Shown: positions 1 through 11,148, counted from the first letter of the stretch. The stretch is 64,000 bases of DNA from Aspidiotus rigidus (GCA_035079385.1 JAVHKY010000071.1:183501-247500); one strand, 5' to 3'. Notes: generated by a model not told the origin, from the letters alone. A program made the numbers and translations.

Positions 1-325
1 GCATTGCTCAGTGGCGGATTTAACTTTTTCGCCGCCCTAGGCAGATGGCTGAGTGCCGCCCCCGTCATAATGTAAAATTTTTTTCAAACTTTTTATGTAA
101 TGTATTACGGTAAGTATAATATTTTGAAAATAATAGAAAAACCGACTTTCTTTTCAAGAATAAGTTATAAAATGTAATTACGAGTGTGCCAATTTGAGAA
201 AAAATAAATTTTAATTTTTTTATTGATTCATATTAGGCTATCCAAAAATTTGCCGCCCCTTGAAAATTTGCCGCCCTAGGCAGTCGCCTATGTTGCCTGT
301 GCGTAAATCCACCGCTGGCATTGCT
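1..325. mobile_element. hAT-type MITE with 8-bp target duplications
   Basis: The element proper is 9-317. It opens with CAGTGGCGGATTTA and closes with TAAATCCACCGCTG, an imperfect terminal inverted repeat of about 14 bp starting CAG, as in hAT elements. GCATTGCT at 1-8 is repeated exactly at 318-325, the 8-bp duplication expected of hAT transposition. A subterminal motif, CCGCCCTAGGCAG, occurs near both ends (about 32 and 270). At 309 bp with no ORF it is non-autonomous. Confidence 0.88.
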
Positions 326-1619
326 CGAGTGCTTAAAAAGTGGCGTAGTATTTTTTGAACTTTCACGGCGCGCTGGAAATAATCACTAGGTAATGTTAAT
401 AAATACTAGTAAATACTAATAAAAATATATTATCATCAACTTTGGCTACAACAGCACATCAATATAAACAATGACTAGGTAGTCATTATAAACTATGAGT
501 GAATTATCAACTTTCACAGTCATAGGTATTTTTGTAGCTTGAACTTTATTGATAAAATTCACGATTTTGATATTCATTTTTCGAAATAATTAAATACGTA
601 ACAAAAGTTGGTAGGTATATACTGGTAGTTAAAACATCAATTAGTTTTTGAATTGATAAGAAATATTTTTATCATCTTAGAATTTCAGTACCTAAATTAC
701 TAAATTAAGATTGAGTATAGTTTGAAAAATTATTCTGTACTTCGTAATTAGAAATTTATCTCGAGAAAGAACGTAGATAGTCTATGTAGAAGTATTAGCC
801 ACCTATCAATAAAAAAGTCAAAAAAAGCGATATAATTAGAAAAATTCATTTTCTTCTAGCTACCCTTATCTTTGAAAAAAAAAACATTGTATGAATTTCT
901 TGCGTATTCAGGATTAGTGAGAAGGCCATCGACTCTAAACTTTAAAGCCGTTTTATTAAACAATATCTAATATAATATCCTTGCACGAATAAAATAATTT
1001 TCTTATCCAGGGTATCAAGTTGTAAATAGTTTTGTATTTTTCGCAGAGAGCCCTATTTGCGTTTATATTTCTGAACATATGATTATTATTTATGAAATAT
1101 TTATATTTTAATTAATTTTAAAAAAACGAAAAGAAACGGCACTTTATACCACTATTTTTTAAAATTTATTTTAAATAAAAAACGACGTTTCGTCGCTGTA
1201 ACGATCATATCGTTAGCCTACGTAGTTTTAATTGTTTATAAATTTAATATCCCAAATTTGAGCGTTTTCTCAAGGTGTGGTCAAGGTGTGGCATCTTGTC
1301 ACCGTTAGATAAAATGATGTACAGTTAGAGTAAACAGATTTATTATACTCATAATATACAGGTGTATAACGAGCGAACTCGACGTAGGAAATCAATCGAA
1401 GTTGAACAATGTACCCGGTAGTCTGCGTATGTTAATATCCGCGTCTTTCGGAAATAGTGTACAATGCATTAAGCTCGTGTTTGTAGAAATCGAATACTTA
1501 TTAGAATAAAGTGTTATGCGACTATAATCTAGCAATGTGATTCTATCGAAGTGGGTTTTCGTTCGAGATCTCCTTTTCCACAAGCGCTCTCCAGAACACA
1601 TCAATGGTGCGAGGATCCG
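326..1619. other. AT-rich stretch with no recognised feature
   Basis: Both strands are AT-rich with frequent stops. I see no exon-like segment, RNA gene or complete repeat. It may be intergenic or intronic sequence beyond the 3' end of the myosin gene. Confidence 0.5.
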
Positions 1620-1624
1620 AAAAG

Positions 1625-1709
1625 GTGATTCATGGAATATTTGGTTCAAAAAAAGGTTAATGGAATATTTGGTTCAAAAAAGGTTCATGGAATATATGGT
1701 TCAAATAAG
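1625..1709. repeat. Three-unit minisatellite, about 27 bp period
   Basis: Three adjacent units share the core CATGGAATATTTGGTTCAAA: 1625-1655, 1656-1682 and 1683-1709. The first has a slightly longer head. The overlapping short ORFs in this area are open only because of the repeat. Confidence 0.75.
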
Positions 1710-3715
1710 GTGTTCAAGGTGCGTCTCGACGCCCTCAATCCAACGCCATTTGAATTTTTAACCTGTCTCGAACGGTTAGCGATTTATGGCCGAAAAGAGG
1801 GTTACATGAATAACTTGTTTAGGCCTATAACTTTTGATTGCAATTTTCATATTCAACTTCCAAAGCTTTTCTCTTTTCTTTTCTTTTTTTTTTTTTTTTT
1901 TTTTGAGAAAAAATTTCATCTTTTGCTTTTTTTGATTGTTCAAACTTAGCGCATATATGTTGAAATAGAGAGAAGTTTGGATGACTTTGTACTTGAAAAA
2001 AAAAGAGAAAAAAAATTCAATTCAATTTATTGCACAATAATATGACGTTAAATACAGTGCTATGATCTGAAAATATATGGCATAAGCAATGAAAGAAGAG
2101 AAGAATGAACGCGACTTTCAACTACGCGCAGACTTTCATACTACGGTGATCCATACTGACGCAAACGATCAAACATGATACAAATAACTTTGTGTCGCGC
2201 AAAGCTTTCCTACGTTAACCCCATTTATTAAAACGTTAAGTTTTACCCATCGTGACCGTCGCCATTGGAATTCTTTTTCTTTTTCTTGAATACAAGATGG
2301 ATTTATAAAAACAAAAAGACAGCAATTTTCCTATCTAACTAGAACTTTTTTCTCTCTCTCCTTTTTTTTTTTTTTTTTTTTTTTATTAACGCAAAGCAAA
2401 AAAAACAGTCTCTTTAGACTTGTGGATATTTGCTATCTCGCTATCTTTCCTCGAGACCGATGTCGCGTTAGGCATACCCATCTTTCCACAACCAATTTTG
2501 CCTAACAACGACACGCCAAAAGAACAACCTCAATGTTGGTTCCTATTCACTAGAAATTTTTTGAACAAGTGACAAAAATGTGAAATAGATTAAAAATCCA
2601 GGGAACTCAACAAGCTTCAAGGCAATAAAGATCTCAATGAACCTCCGTTGTTAAGAATTTTTACAATTGCGTCATATTGTCCAGAGTATGATCAGTAGCG
2701 GCAATGATTGTTGTGAGATCTGTTCGTTACACATACAGATAATAGAAAAACAATCTGACTTGCAAGATAATTGATCGTTGAATAGTACCTTAATCAATTG
2801 TCAATATTGAAATGACATAGGTTCCTTGCACTACTCAATCAGTGTTGATGAGGATGTCATTGGTGATCCAACTTACAGTGACATCGCGTGACCTACTTTA
2901 TATTGGCGTGAGCATATGTAGTAGATGTGATTTTCATTATCAGAAAAATTTGTAAAATATGCATAACTGTAGCTTATGCTTCAAATCTCTGGGCCTGAAG
3001 ATATATTGTCATAAACACATTGCATTGTATTCATCAAATATTTACTTATATAACAGAATTCTGTAACTTTTTATACGACCAGATGTATTATGACACTTAA
3101 ATAATTCAAAAAGTTTTGCTATGACAACAATAAAAACTAATCTATCTAATGGATCTGGGTATTTTACACCCGAAAAATGTTAAATATGAATATTTTGTGT
3201 CATAGATATTCAAACTTAGCTCTTTGACTGAAATGTGAATTTTTACACGTAAAGTAACAAATTAACAAATAAATTTTTATTTTCAAAATTTGGGAATATA
3301 AAGGACAATGAATAAATACACGCACACATACGTATAGAAAGTGATATAAAAGAAATATTATTACAATAATAAACAATATCAATATTGCAAAATATAATAG
3401 GACAATGAAAAAATGAAGAGGGAAAGAGAGAGAAAAGTAGATGAATAACAATATAATGTCGTCTTGGAAATATTCAATAAGTACTAGTAGAAGTAAATTG
3501 TTATTGCCATATTTGGCAATAAGTTAATAAACTAAAAAAAGAAACAGAAAACAAACAAAAAAAGTATAAATAAATCTAAAACAATCAGAAAACATGTACA
3601 AATTTTTGTTCTCATAATGATTCCTCCAGGTTGAGTACTTTAGTTTTGAAGTTCAACGTCATTAATGAACTGATATTTTTGCTGGAAATTGAAGAAAAAA
3701 ATGAATAGATAGATA

Positions 3716-3717
<2 letters not shown>
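1710..3717. other. AT-rich non-coding sequence
   Basis: It contains T tracts near 1886-1905 and 2361-2384 and no ORF with protein-like composition. No known repeat family was recognised. Confidence 0.45.

Positions 3718-3759
<42 letters not shown>
3718..3759 (+). repeat. (TAA)14 microsatellite, 5' target of the Dong-like LINE
   Basis: Fourteen perfect TAA units stop directly at the G-rich start of the LINE at 3760. A shorter TAA run lies at the 3' end of the element (11128-11148). The Dong lineage of the R4 clade is known to insert in TAA repeats, so this reads as the target site. Confidence 0.85.
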
Positions 3760-4384
3760 GGGGGCCAAATGGGGCCAGTAGTGGGGATCATCGCGATCAA
3801 TAGGGCTCTCTAAGAAGAGAGAGCACCGGTACCATTTGCTGAAGCTCAAGCCCAATCTGCAGCCTACACGCGGCGGTCCTGTTAAGCCGAGCAACATAGT
3901 TGGGAGGTGACAGATGCAGATGGACGTAGGAGAAGGAAAACTCCGAGATTAAAACCAGTTTAAGGAGAAGGAAAACTCCGATTAATAGACCCGGCAAAAG
4001 CCGTCATCGCAGCGAGGGAGACCGGACGAAGAGGCAGAGCAGAGACGACCCGCCTGCCCAACGTGGGACTTCGCGCGAGAAGGAAAACTCATCAAACCCG
4101 GCCAAAGCCGTCATTCCAGCCCAAGAATCCGAACGGTAAGCCGCATGCGCACTAGTAGTGAGGGATATGGAAAGAGAAGGAAAACTCGATATAACACCCG
4201 GCAATGGCCGTAACGAACGCCTTCTAGACATGGGGACCAAGCAGCCCAGCCTAGAAGTACAGCCTGCAAGACAATAGTTATAAACAGTCTATAAAGGAAA
4301 TAGCCTTGGAACCATGAAAGGTAGAAGCAATCCAACTAAGCACTAGTTGGTTCGGCCGAGAAAACAGCGTTAAGGGCAAAAAAA
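3760..4384 (+). promoter_or_regulatory. 5' UTR of the Dong-like LINE with repeated stem-loop modules
   Basis: The module GAGAAGGAAAACTC recurs at 3930, 3965, 4077 and 4174. The first two copies are extended to GGAGAAGGAAAACTCC, which can pair as GGAG/CTCC. Copies two to four are followed by CCCGGC(A-rich)GCCGT, a second potential hairpin (for example CGGCAAAAGCCG at 3992-4003). Such a structured leader could hold a promoter, a self-cleaving RNA or a protein-binding site; the function is inferred only. Confidence 0.5.
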
Positions 4385-6457
4385 ATGGTACGAACTAGAA
4401 GTCAGGCCTCGGACGAGACTGGTCATGTGTCTCAACCAGTCGGGACCAGGATGGAGACACAGCCGGGAACTATCCGTGAAGCGAGCCGCACGGACCCGGC
4501 TACACAGCCGGCAAGAAACAGTAGCACAACGACCGCTGAAAGTGTTTCCTCAATTGAATTGGGGACCACCAAAGCTGGCAAACCCAGGCAGCGCATATAA
4601 TGGATCCACGAAATGAACGTGTTAATAATGCGATGCTATTACGAAATTACAATACCGAACCCTGACGCTACATACAGAAAGGAACTCTATAAGAGGTTCA
4701 AGGAACAATATCCGCAGATCAACGTGACAGAGCAAAGAATAGCGGACCAGAAAAGAGCCACTGAAAAGAGAAAACTGATAGATAACGAGGAACTCCGAAA
4801 AATTGAGGAAAGTGTGAGGAAAAGAGGCTCATCCAGCTCAGATGACGAAGGAAATGTTGACGACGAGGGAAATGAACAAGCTGGAGAAACACAAAGGAAT
4901 GAAACCGCAATGGAGTTGGAGGATTACCCAATAGAAAACACAATCCCGCGTCAAGAAATGGCTGAATTTGAGGAAAGAATCATTACGGAATTTGAAAAGG
5001 CAGAGGCCGAGTTCAGAGAGAGGGAGCCAGAGGAGAGACCTGGAATACCTACAAAAATACGTCTAAGTAGGAAAATAAACAGAGCTCTGAAAGTAATTAA
5101 CGAAAAGGTCGTGCCAGAAAAGATAGTACAGTGCACAAACCTGACAGAATTGGTAGGAATTGTCTACTGCGGAGCAGTCACCATAGCGAGAATCAACGGA
5201 GGAAAAATCAATGACGATCATACGCACAAAAGAAAAAACAGTCAGGAAAGAGGCCAGAAACCAAAGTGGCAACAGAGACTAGAAAGAAAAATAGAGGGAA
5301 TACGCAGGCAATTAGGTCAGTTGACGCAATTCAAGAGAGGATGCAGATCAGGGAGATTGGAAAATAAGGTCAAAAGGATCATGCTTGAGGAGAGAAATAG
5401 GCGGCACTCGAAGTATGAGGAGAACAGCGAAGTAGAAGAATTTATAGACACCTTAAAACAAAAACTGACTGTCCTTAGCACTAGACTCCGAAGATACAAA
5501 ACCAGCCAAAAACGAAAAAACGACAATAAGAAATTTGCTAACAACGAGAAATTATTCTACAGAAATTTGAAAAGTAATGCTGAGTCAACAGAAGATAGTA
5601 AAACACCAGACCAGGAGAAAACGCGAGAATTCTGGGAAAGTATATGGACAAAACCTGCGAACCACAATAGGGAAGCGAGGTGGATCCAAGAGGAGACAGT
5701 GCGTAATGAAAGAGAAGGACTGCAGGAAATGAGGGAGCACAAAATCAGCACCGCCGAATTGAAACAGACGCTTAGAAAAATGAAAAACTGGAAGGCCGCA
5801 GGAATAGACAAAATACAGAACTTTTGGTACAAAAAAATGTACTGTATCCATGAAAAGCTGACTGAACTACTGAATGAAATCCTGAAAAAACCAGAACTGA
5901 TGCCCACATTTCTGACAAAAGGAAAAACGTATACTTGATACCAAAAGGCGAATATAGCGAAGACCCGGCCAAATATCGACCAATAACGTGTCTATGTACC
6001 CTCTACAAAATAGTCACCGCTTGCATTACCCAGAAAATAAACGCGCACTGCACTGAACAAAAAATTATGGCAACAGAACAGAAGGGATGCCAGAAAGGAA
6101 GCCTGGGATGCAAGGAGCAACTCATAATCGATATGGTAGCTACAAAACAGGCATGCAGATATAAAAGGAATCTACATATGGCCTACATAGACTATGCAAA
6201 AGCGTTTGATTCGGTACCCCATACATGGCTTGCAGCTGTCCTAAAAATGTACAAGATGGACAAAAAACTGACAAAGTTCCTCGAATACGCAATGACAAAA
6301 TGGGAAACAACCCTGATCCTTGGAAAAAATGACAAACAAATGACGATTCCAGGAATTAAAATACAAAGAGGAATTTTCCAGGGCGATTGCCTAAGCCCGA
6401 TCTGGTTCTGTCTGGCTCTGAACCCGTTATCAAATATCCTCAACAACAAAGATGTGG
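4385..6457 (+). pseudogene. Dong/R4 LINE ORF, N-terminal part: Myb-like region and RT motifs up to B
   Basis: The chosen start is the ATG at 4385 (MVRTRSQ...), the first in this frame after the structured leader. A TAA at 4598-4600 interrupts the frame, and coding resumes at once in the same frame with a Trp/Met/Tyr-rich Myb-like segment (WIHEMN...MRCYYEIT). An acidic and basic linker leads into RT. The frame shifts at about 5925-5935 (frame 2 to frame 1). RT motif A is IDYAKAFDSVPH near 6187 and motif B is FQGDCLSPIWFCLALNP near 6376. The ORF is then cut at the 14-bp target duplication 6444-6457 by the Penelope-like insert. The reading phase is identical on both sides of the insert, so the LINE frame was open here when hit. 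Confidence 0.83.
6444..6457. repeat. Left 14-bp target site duplication of the Penelope-like insert
   Basis: CAACAAAGATGTGG recurs exactly at 9455-9468. Both copies sit in the same codon phase of the host LINE, encoding the same Asn-Lys-Asp-Val. Confidence 0.88.
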
Positions 6458-7577
6458 TATATTTATGGAAATTCAGATAAAATAAAAATACAATTCCCGT
6501 ATAAACTAGGTATACTGCGCGAGCGCTTTCGGCGTGAGCCATTGACGAGCGAACAAACTGAACTAAGAAAATAAAGAGTGCAAAAACTACATAAAGCGAT
6601 ATCAGAAAGGTGAGAAAACAAGTAAAAACGAGAAATTAATGGACAAAAGGAGATAAAGAAATACTAAAATCAACGGGTAGGAAGAGGAAAAGTAAAAATG
6701 AGTCAAATGCACAACAGAGGAAACATCGAAATTAAAAATTAAATAAATAAAATAAATTAATTAAATAAAACAAATAAACAAAATAAAAAATAAATAAAAT
6801 GAAATGAAATAATAAAATCAGGTAATCAACGGGTAGAACGAGGAAAAGTAAAAATGAGTCAGAATGCACAACAGAGGAAACATCGAAATTAAAAATTAAA
6901 TAAATAAAATAAATTAATTAATTAAAACAGATAAACAAAATAAAAATAAATAAATGAAATAAAATAATAAAATCAGGTAAGATCAGTGGGGAAAAGGCAA
7001 GAAATAACGCCATGGCTAGGTTGAGAATAATTGAGGACGTTGAAACCCGCTTTAGTATACCTGGCAGATTCAAGGGTTTCAAGAGCTAGGCGCCTACGGG
7101 AAGAATCTTCCAAGTGGAGAAGTCTTTCGGTGCCAACACGAAACATATGCCTATGGGTGGTAAGGTGTTTATAGAAGGGCGAATTAGAAGATTTATGATC
7201 GAGGTGTTCGTGTATTCTAGTGCGAAGTTGTCTGCCAGTCTCACCTATGTAAACGGAATCACAGTTGTGACAAGGGAGAATGTAGACACCACTCTTTTCT
7301 TGGCGAGGGATAGGATCCTTGCGATTACAGAGGCGCGCCAAGGTAGAATGGATGGTGTAAAAAGCCGCTTGAAAGCCACGAGGTTGCAGAACTTTGGAAA
7401 TTTTAGACGAAAGATCACCCAGGAAGGGCAAACGGAAACCACCGTTTCTTCTTCCGATCATGCAGTTGGCGGGGGAGGGCAGTGGTAGAATCAAGGGTTC
7501 TTTTTATGAGTTTCTTTCTCACCAATTTATGAATATCCAGATTGTGTAAGCCATTGGCAGCGGCAAGCTGGTGGATA
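6458..7577 (-). repeat. Left arm of the Penelope inverted repeat
   Basis: It pairs with 8455-9417. The left arm is longer by about 155 bp because a block of 3' UTR is tandemly duplicated (copies about 6672-6825 and 6826-6976); the right arm holds this block once, at about 9060-9215. The inner border of the match is GTGGATA at 7571-7577. Confidence 0.88.
6973..7494 (-). pseudogene. GIY-YIG endonuclease domain of the Penelope-like element, left copy
   Basis: In this frame the protein shows GVYILPC near residue 69, then CDSVYIGETGRQLRTRIHEH: the GVY variant of GIY, the YIG half and the conserved Arg of the nuclease. This domain is known to nick the target in Penelope-like retroelements. It is separated from the upstream RT by a one-base frameshift at about 7415-7440 that both arms share, so the break predates the inverted duplication. 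Outside the frame break the domain looks intact. Confidence 0.87.
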
Positions 7578-8461
7578 ATAGAAAGTTCTTTATTGAACTC
7601 AGAGTTAGAAAGAGGGAGGGTAACTAGGCGATGGATAAGGGAATGAAAAGCGGCATACTTATGGGTTAGTGAAAGTATCAGAGCTCGTAGGCTCTTCCTG
7701 TAGATGCCAAAAGTATGAGTATTGTCCATAACAGACACTTTGATGTCAAGAAAGGGAATTTCTTTACCTCCATACTCAGCAGTAAATTTAATAGAATGGT
7801 AATTATTATTAAGCTTAGTGATCAAATTTTGGAAGGAGTCAGCCGTACCATTCCAAAGGAGTAGGATGTCGTCTACATAACGCTTCCAATATATGATATG
7901 GTTGTTGAATTCCGGATTATTGGTAAAAAACTCCGTTTCGAATTTATGCATAAATAATTCAGCTAAGGTGGAAGCCAGTGGAGACCATATAGGTACTCCA
8001 ATTCCATCAGGAAACCGATAATATTGATCGCGGAACTTACAGAAATTAGGATCGAGGCATACTTGCAGCAGATGAATAAGCTCAGTAATGAAGAAATCGG
8101 GAACGTGGACCTCTAATAGTTTTCTCTTTAAAAACTCAATGGAAGGTTGGTGGAGAACATTTGGGAAGAGAGCAACGACATCGAGGGAAATTAAAGTGGA
8201 TCCCTCCGGAACGGGAACATCAGCAATGCATTGGATCAAGTGTTGGCTATTAACGACGGCGCATGGTAATATATGATTTATGGTAGACTTGATCCAGAAG
8301 TCCAAGTGTTTTGAGAGTCCGTAGGTTGGAGCTGAAATAAACGACACAACGGGTCTCATAGGGGAACCATCTTTGTGGATTTTTGCTAAACCATATAAAC
8401 GCGGAGGAATGGGGTTTGAGATGAGGATTTTCTTCTTCTGGGATTCTGTCTGTATATCCAC
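7415..8461 (-). pseudogene. Penelope-type reverse transcriptase, 5'-truncated
   Basis: The 348-residue frame begins at the inversion junction, so the N-terminus of the element is missing. Visible RT motifs: RLYGLAKIHKDGSPMRPVVS (the fingers region typical of Penelope and related to telomerase), SLDVVALFPNV (motif A), GVPIWSPLASTLAELFMHKFE (motif B region, where relatives usually have MGSPLS) and RYVDDILLLWNG (motif C, YVDD). Family RTs prime from nicked or telomeric DNA ends. The frame is open to its end at 7415, where the shared frameshift separates it from the endonuclease. Residues before motif A survive, but the element could not make a complete protein. Confidence 0.86.
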
Positions 8462-9417
8462 CAGCTTGCCGCTGCCAATGGCTTACACAATCTGGATATT
8501 CATAAATTGGTGAGAAAGAAACTCATAAAAAGAACCCTTGATTCTACCACTGCCCTCCCCCGCCAACTGCATGATCGGAAGAAGAAACGGTGGTTTCCGT
8601 TTGCCCTTCCTGGGTGATCTTTCGTCTAAAATTTCCAAAGTTCTGCAACCTCGTGGCTTTCAAGCGGCTTTTTACACCATCCATTCTACCTTGGCGCGCC
8701 TCTGTAATCGCAAGGATCCTATCCCTCGCCAAGAAAAGAGTGGTGTCTACATTCTCCCTTGTCACAACTGTGATTCCGTTTACATAGGTGAGACTGGCAG
8801 ACAACTTCGCACTAGAATACACGAACACCTCGATCATAAATCTTCTAATTCGCCCTTCTATAAACACCTTACCACGCATAGGCATATGTTTCGTGTTGGC
8901 ACCGAAAGACTTCTCCACTTGGAAGATTCTTCCCGTAGGCGCCTAGCTCTTGAAACCCTTGAATCTGCCAGGTATACTAAAGCGGGTTTCAACGTCCTCA
9001 ATTATTCTCAACCTAGCCATGGCGTTATTTCTTGCCTTTTCCCCACTGATCTTACCTGATTTTATTATTTTATTTCATTTATTTATTTTTATTTTGTTTA
9101 TCTGTTTTAATTAATTAATTTATTTTATTTATTTAATTTTTAATTTCGATGTTTCCTCTGTTGTGCATTTGACTCATTTTTACTTTTCCTCTTCCTACCC
9201 GTTGATTTTAGTATTTCTTTATCTCCTTTTGTCCATTAATTTCTCGTTTTTACTTGTTTTCTCACCTTTCTGATATCGCTTTATGTAGTTTTTGCACTCT
9301 TTATTTTCTTAGTTCAGTTTGTTCGCTCGTCAATGGCTCACGCCGAAAGCGCTCGCGCAGTATACCTAGTTTATACGGGAATTGTATTTTTATTTTATCT
9401 GAATTTCCATAAATATA
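8455..9417 (+). repeat. Right arm of the Penelope inverted repeat
   Basis: This is the reverse complement of the left arm, starting at TATCCAC (8455-8461) and ending at CCATAAATATA (9417). It carries the same RT end, frameshift and endonuclease, but a single copy of the 3' UTR block. Confidence 0.88.
8538..9059 (+). pseudogene. GIY-YIG endonuclease domain of the Penelope-like element, right copy
   Basis: The 173-residue translation is identical to the left copy, including the GVY...YIGETGRQLRTRIHEH core. One base difference between the arms shows in the opposite frame (Gly versus Arg). No RT precedes it here, so it is a partial copy. Confidence 0.85.
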
Positions 9418-9454
9418 CTATGAACCGTAATTTTATTGAGGATAAAATATTAGT

Positions 9455-9468
9455 CAACAAAGATGTGG
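9455..9468. repeat. Right 14-bp target site duplication of the Penelope-like insert
   Basis: CAACAAAGATGTGG matches 6444-6457 exactly. Confidence 0.88.
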
Positions 9469-11026
9469 GATATGAAATAAGAAAACGGAACGAAAAAGGC
9501 CTAAAACTCTCGCATCTCTTCTACATGGACGACCTGAAGCTGTATGCAAAAAATGAACGAGAAATGAAAACGTTAATTGAAGAGGTAACAACTTTCTCAA
9601 ACGACATAAAAATGAAATTTGGTATTGAGAAATGCAGAACAATGACCATAAAAAGAGGCATACAGCAAACACTGGACGAAGCAGCAAAAGTAGGCGAGGA
9701 GGAACTAATCATGAGAGCACTGCATGGAGAAGAAACGTACAAGTATTTAGGAATGGAGCAAAGAAGAACAACTGAAAAGGAGATCATTAAGCAGAGACTA
9801 TGTAATGAATTCAAAAAAAGGCTCCAGGAGATAACCGGCTCGGGATTGAACAGCGGAAACCTCATAAAAGCCATTAACAGCTACGCAGTCTCAGTCCTCA
9901 CATACTCGTTTGGAGTGATCCAGTGGATACAGAGATGGAAGAAGTACAAAGGCTAACACGAAAAATCCTCACAAAAAATAGATGCCACCATCCGAAATCT
10001 GCAATAGAGCGAACTGTGACACCCAGAAAAGAAGGAGGCCGCGGGATACTGGACATAGCAAGCATGCAGGACCGCCAGATACTGAACATAAGAAAATACA
10101 TGAAGAAGAACAAGGGGATAAATTCAATACTGGCAGCAATAGTCAACTCTGATGAAGGCATCACCCCTGCTGACTTAAGTAATGAAGACATCAACGTAGG
10201 CGAGAGGATAGAAGAAAGAGCCTTAGCCAGAATAGCAACTTGGAGGAATAAAGCCATTCATGGAAGGTTCTATGAGGAATTGCATCTCAGCGAAGTAGAC
10301 AAGAAAATGTCATGTGAGTGGATAAATAGAGGCTATATTTTCCCGGAAACTGAGGGTTTCATGTTTGCTATTCAGGATCAAGTGATACCCACCAATAACT
10401 ACAGAAAAATCATCCTGAGAGACGCAGCAGCTGTTGATAAGTGCCGAAAATGTGGAAGCAGGGGCGAAACAGTACAACATATTCTTAATAGCTGCCCCAT
10501 GTTAGTGGCTTCCGAATATAAAAAAAGACACGATGCGGTCGGAAAAATATTGCATCAGGAGATCCTCAGAAACACGATAGGAGGAAATAGAAACACGCCA
10601 TACTATGAATATGTGCCTGAGAGTATCGTAGAGTCGGAACACTATCGAATTTACTGGGACCGAACTGTCTGGACAGACCGCGAAGCCATCCACAACCGAC
10701 CTGACATTATTGTGCTGGATAAGGTGCAGAAAAAGGTACAATTCATTGATATAGCCATCCCCAGAGCTCAAAACATGGACACAACGTACAAGGAGAAAAA
10801 GAGGAAATACGAAGAGCTAACCAGAGAAATAAGGAAAATGTGGCGGATAGAAAATGTAGAAGTTATCCCGGTGATACTAAGCAGCACAGGCCTGGTACAT
10901 GTGAGGCTAGGAGAAAACCTCAGGAAAATAGGATTAAAGTACGATAGATTTATAATTAGTAAAATGCAGAAGGCCATTGTAATTAATGTATGTAGCATGA
11001 TGAGGATGTTTCTCGGAGAAATGTAA
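9455..11026 (+). pseudogene. Dong/R4 LINE ORF, C-terminal part: RT motif C, zinc knuckle, restriction-like endonuclease
   Basis: Coding resumes in the target duplication with the same phase as at 6457. RT motif C is LSHLFYMDDLKLYA near 9507. A one-base frameshift at about 9915-9925 moves the frame to that ending at 11026. Downstream, CRKCGSRGETVQHILNSC fits CX2CX8HX4C, the R2/R4-type zinc knuckle. It is followed by RPDIIVLDK...FIDIAIP, the PD...D core of the restriction-like endonuclease that nicks the target in this clade. The ORF closes with TAA at 11024-11026. Confidence 0.85.
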
Positions 11027-11127
11027 ACGCTTCCAGTGCTTGGTGAACCTGTTCGCCCGCGCTGGAGACGTAATAATAACCAATTGTACAAATGTATTTA
11101 TTTGTATAGATTGTGCATAACGTGAAA

Positions 11128-11148
11128 TAATAATAATAATAATAATAA
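11128..11148 (+). repeat. (TAA)7 at the 3' border of the Dong-like LINE
   Basis: Seven TAA units follow the LINE 3' UTR directly and separate it from the older R4 copy. Together with 3718-3759 they bracket the element. Confidence 0.8.

Larger units (their letters stand above)
6458..9454 (-). mobile_element. Penelope-like element (GIY-YIG type) with inverted partial copies
   Basis: A minus-strand copy (8454 to 6458) carries most of an RT core and a GIY-YIG endonuclease. A second, plus-strand partial copy (8455 to 9417) repeats only the RT end, the endonuclease and the 3' UTR. The arms are almost identical; over the endonuclease ORF they give the same 173-residue protein. The loop between arms is 7578-8454. 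A 37-bp non-repeated extension (9418-9454) lies between the right arm and the target duplication. Inverted or tandem partial copies, variable-length duplications and a short one-sided extension are known traits of Penelope-like elements. Confidence 0.88.
3760..11127 (+). mobile_element. Dong-like R4-clade LINE in a TAA repeat, split by a Penelope element
   Basis: The element carries a single long coding region in the plus direction: an N-terminal Myb-like DNA-binding region, reverse transcriptase, a CCHC zinc knuckle and a C-terminal restriction-like endonuclease, the R4/Dong order. TAA repeats flank both ends. The coding region has one nonsense codon, two frameshifts and a 3-kb Penelope-like insertion at 6458-9454, so this copy is dead. 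Apart from that insertion the element is about 4.4 kb, plausible for a full-length Dong-type LINE. Confidence 0.85.

Noticed and set aside
3612..3897. Poly-Tyr and poly-Leu ORFs on minus
   Set aside because: They are the TAA microsatellite read in two frames.
5557..5907. 116-residue minus ORF and similar ones at 4719, 5063, 5317, 6192, 9521 and 9898
   Set aside because: They are antisense shadows of the Dong-like coding region with no motif of their own.
7114..7488. 124-residue plus ORF and its mirror at 8544-8918
   Set aside because: They are antisense to the GIY-YIG frames of the Penelope arms.
6458..9454. Large TIR DNA transposon formed by the 1-kb inverted arms
   Set aside because: The arms encode Penelope RT and GIY-YIG endonuclease, not a transposase, and the arrangement is typical of Penelope-like elements.
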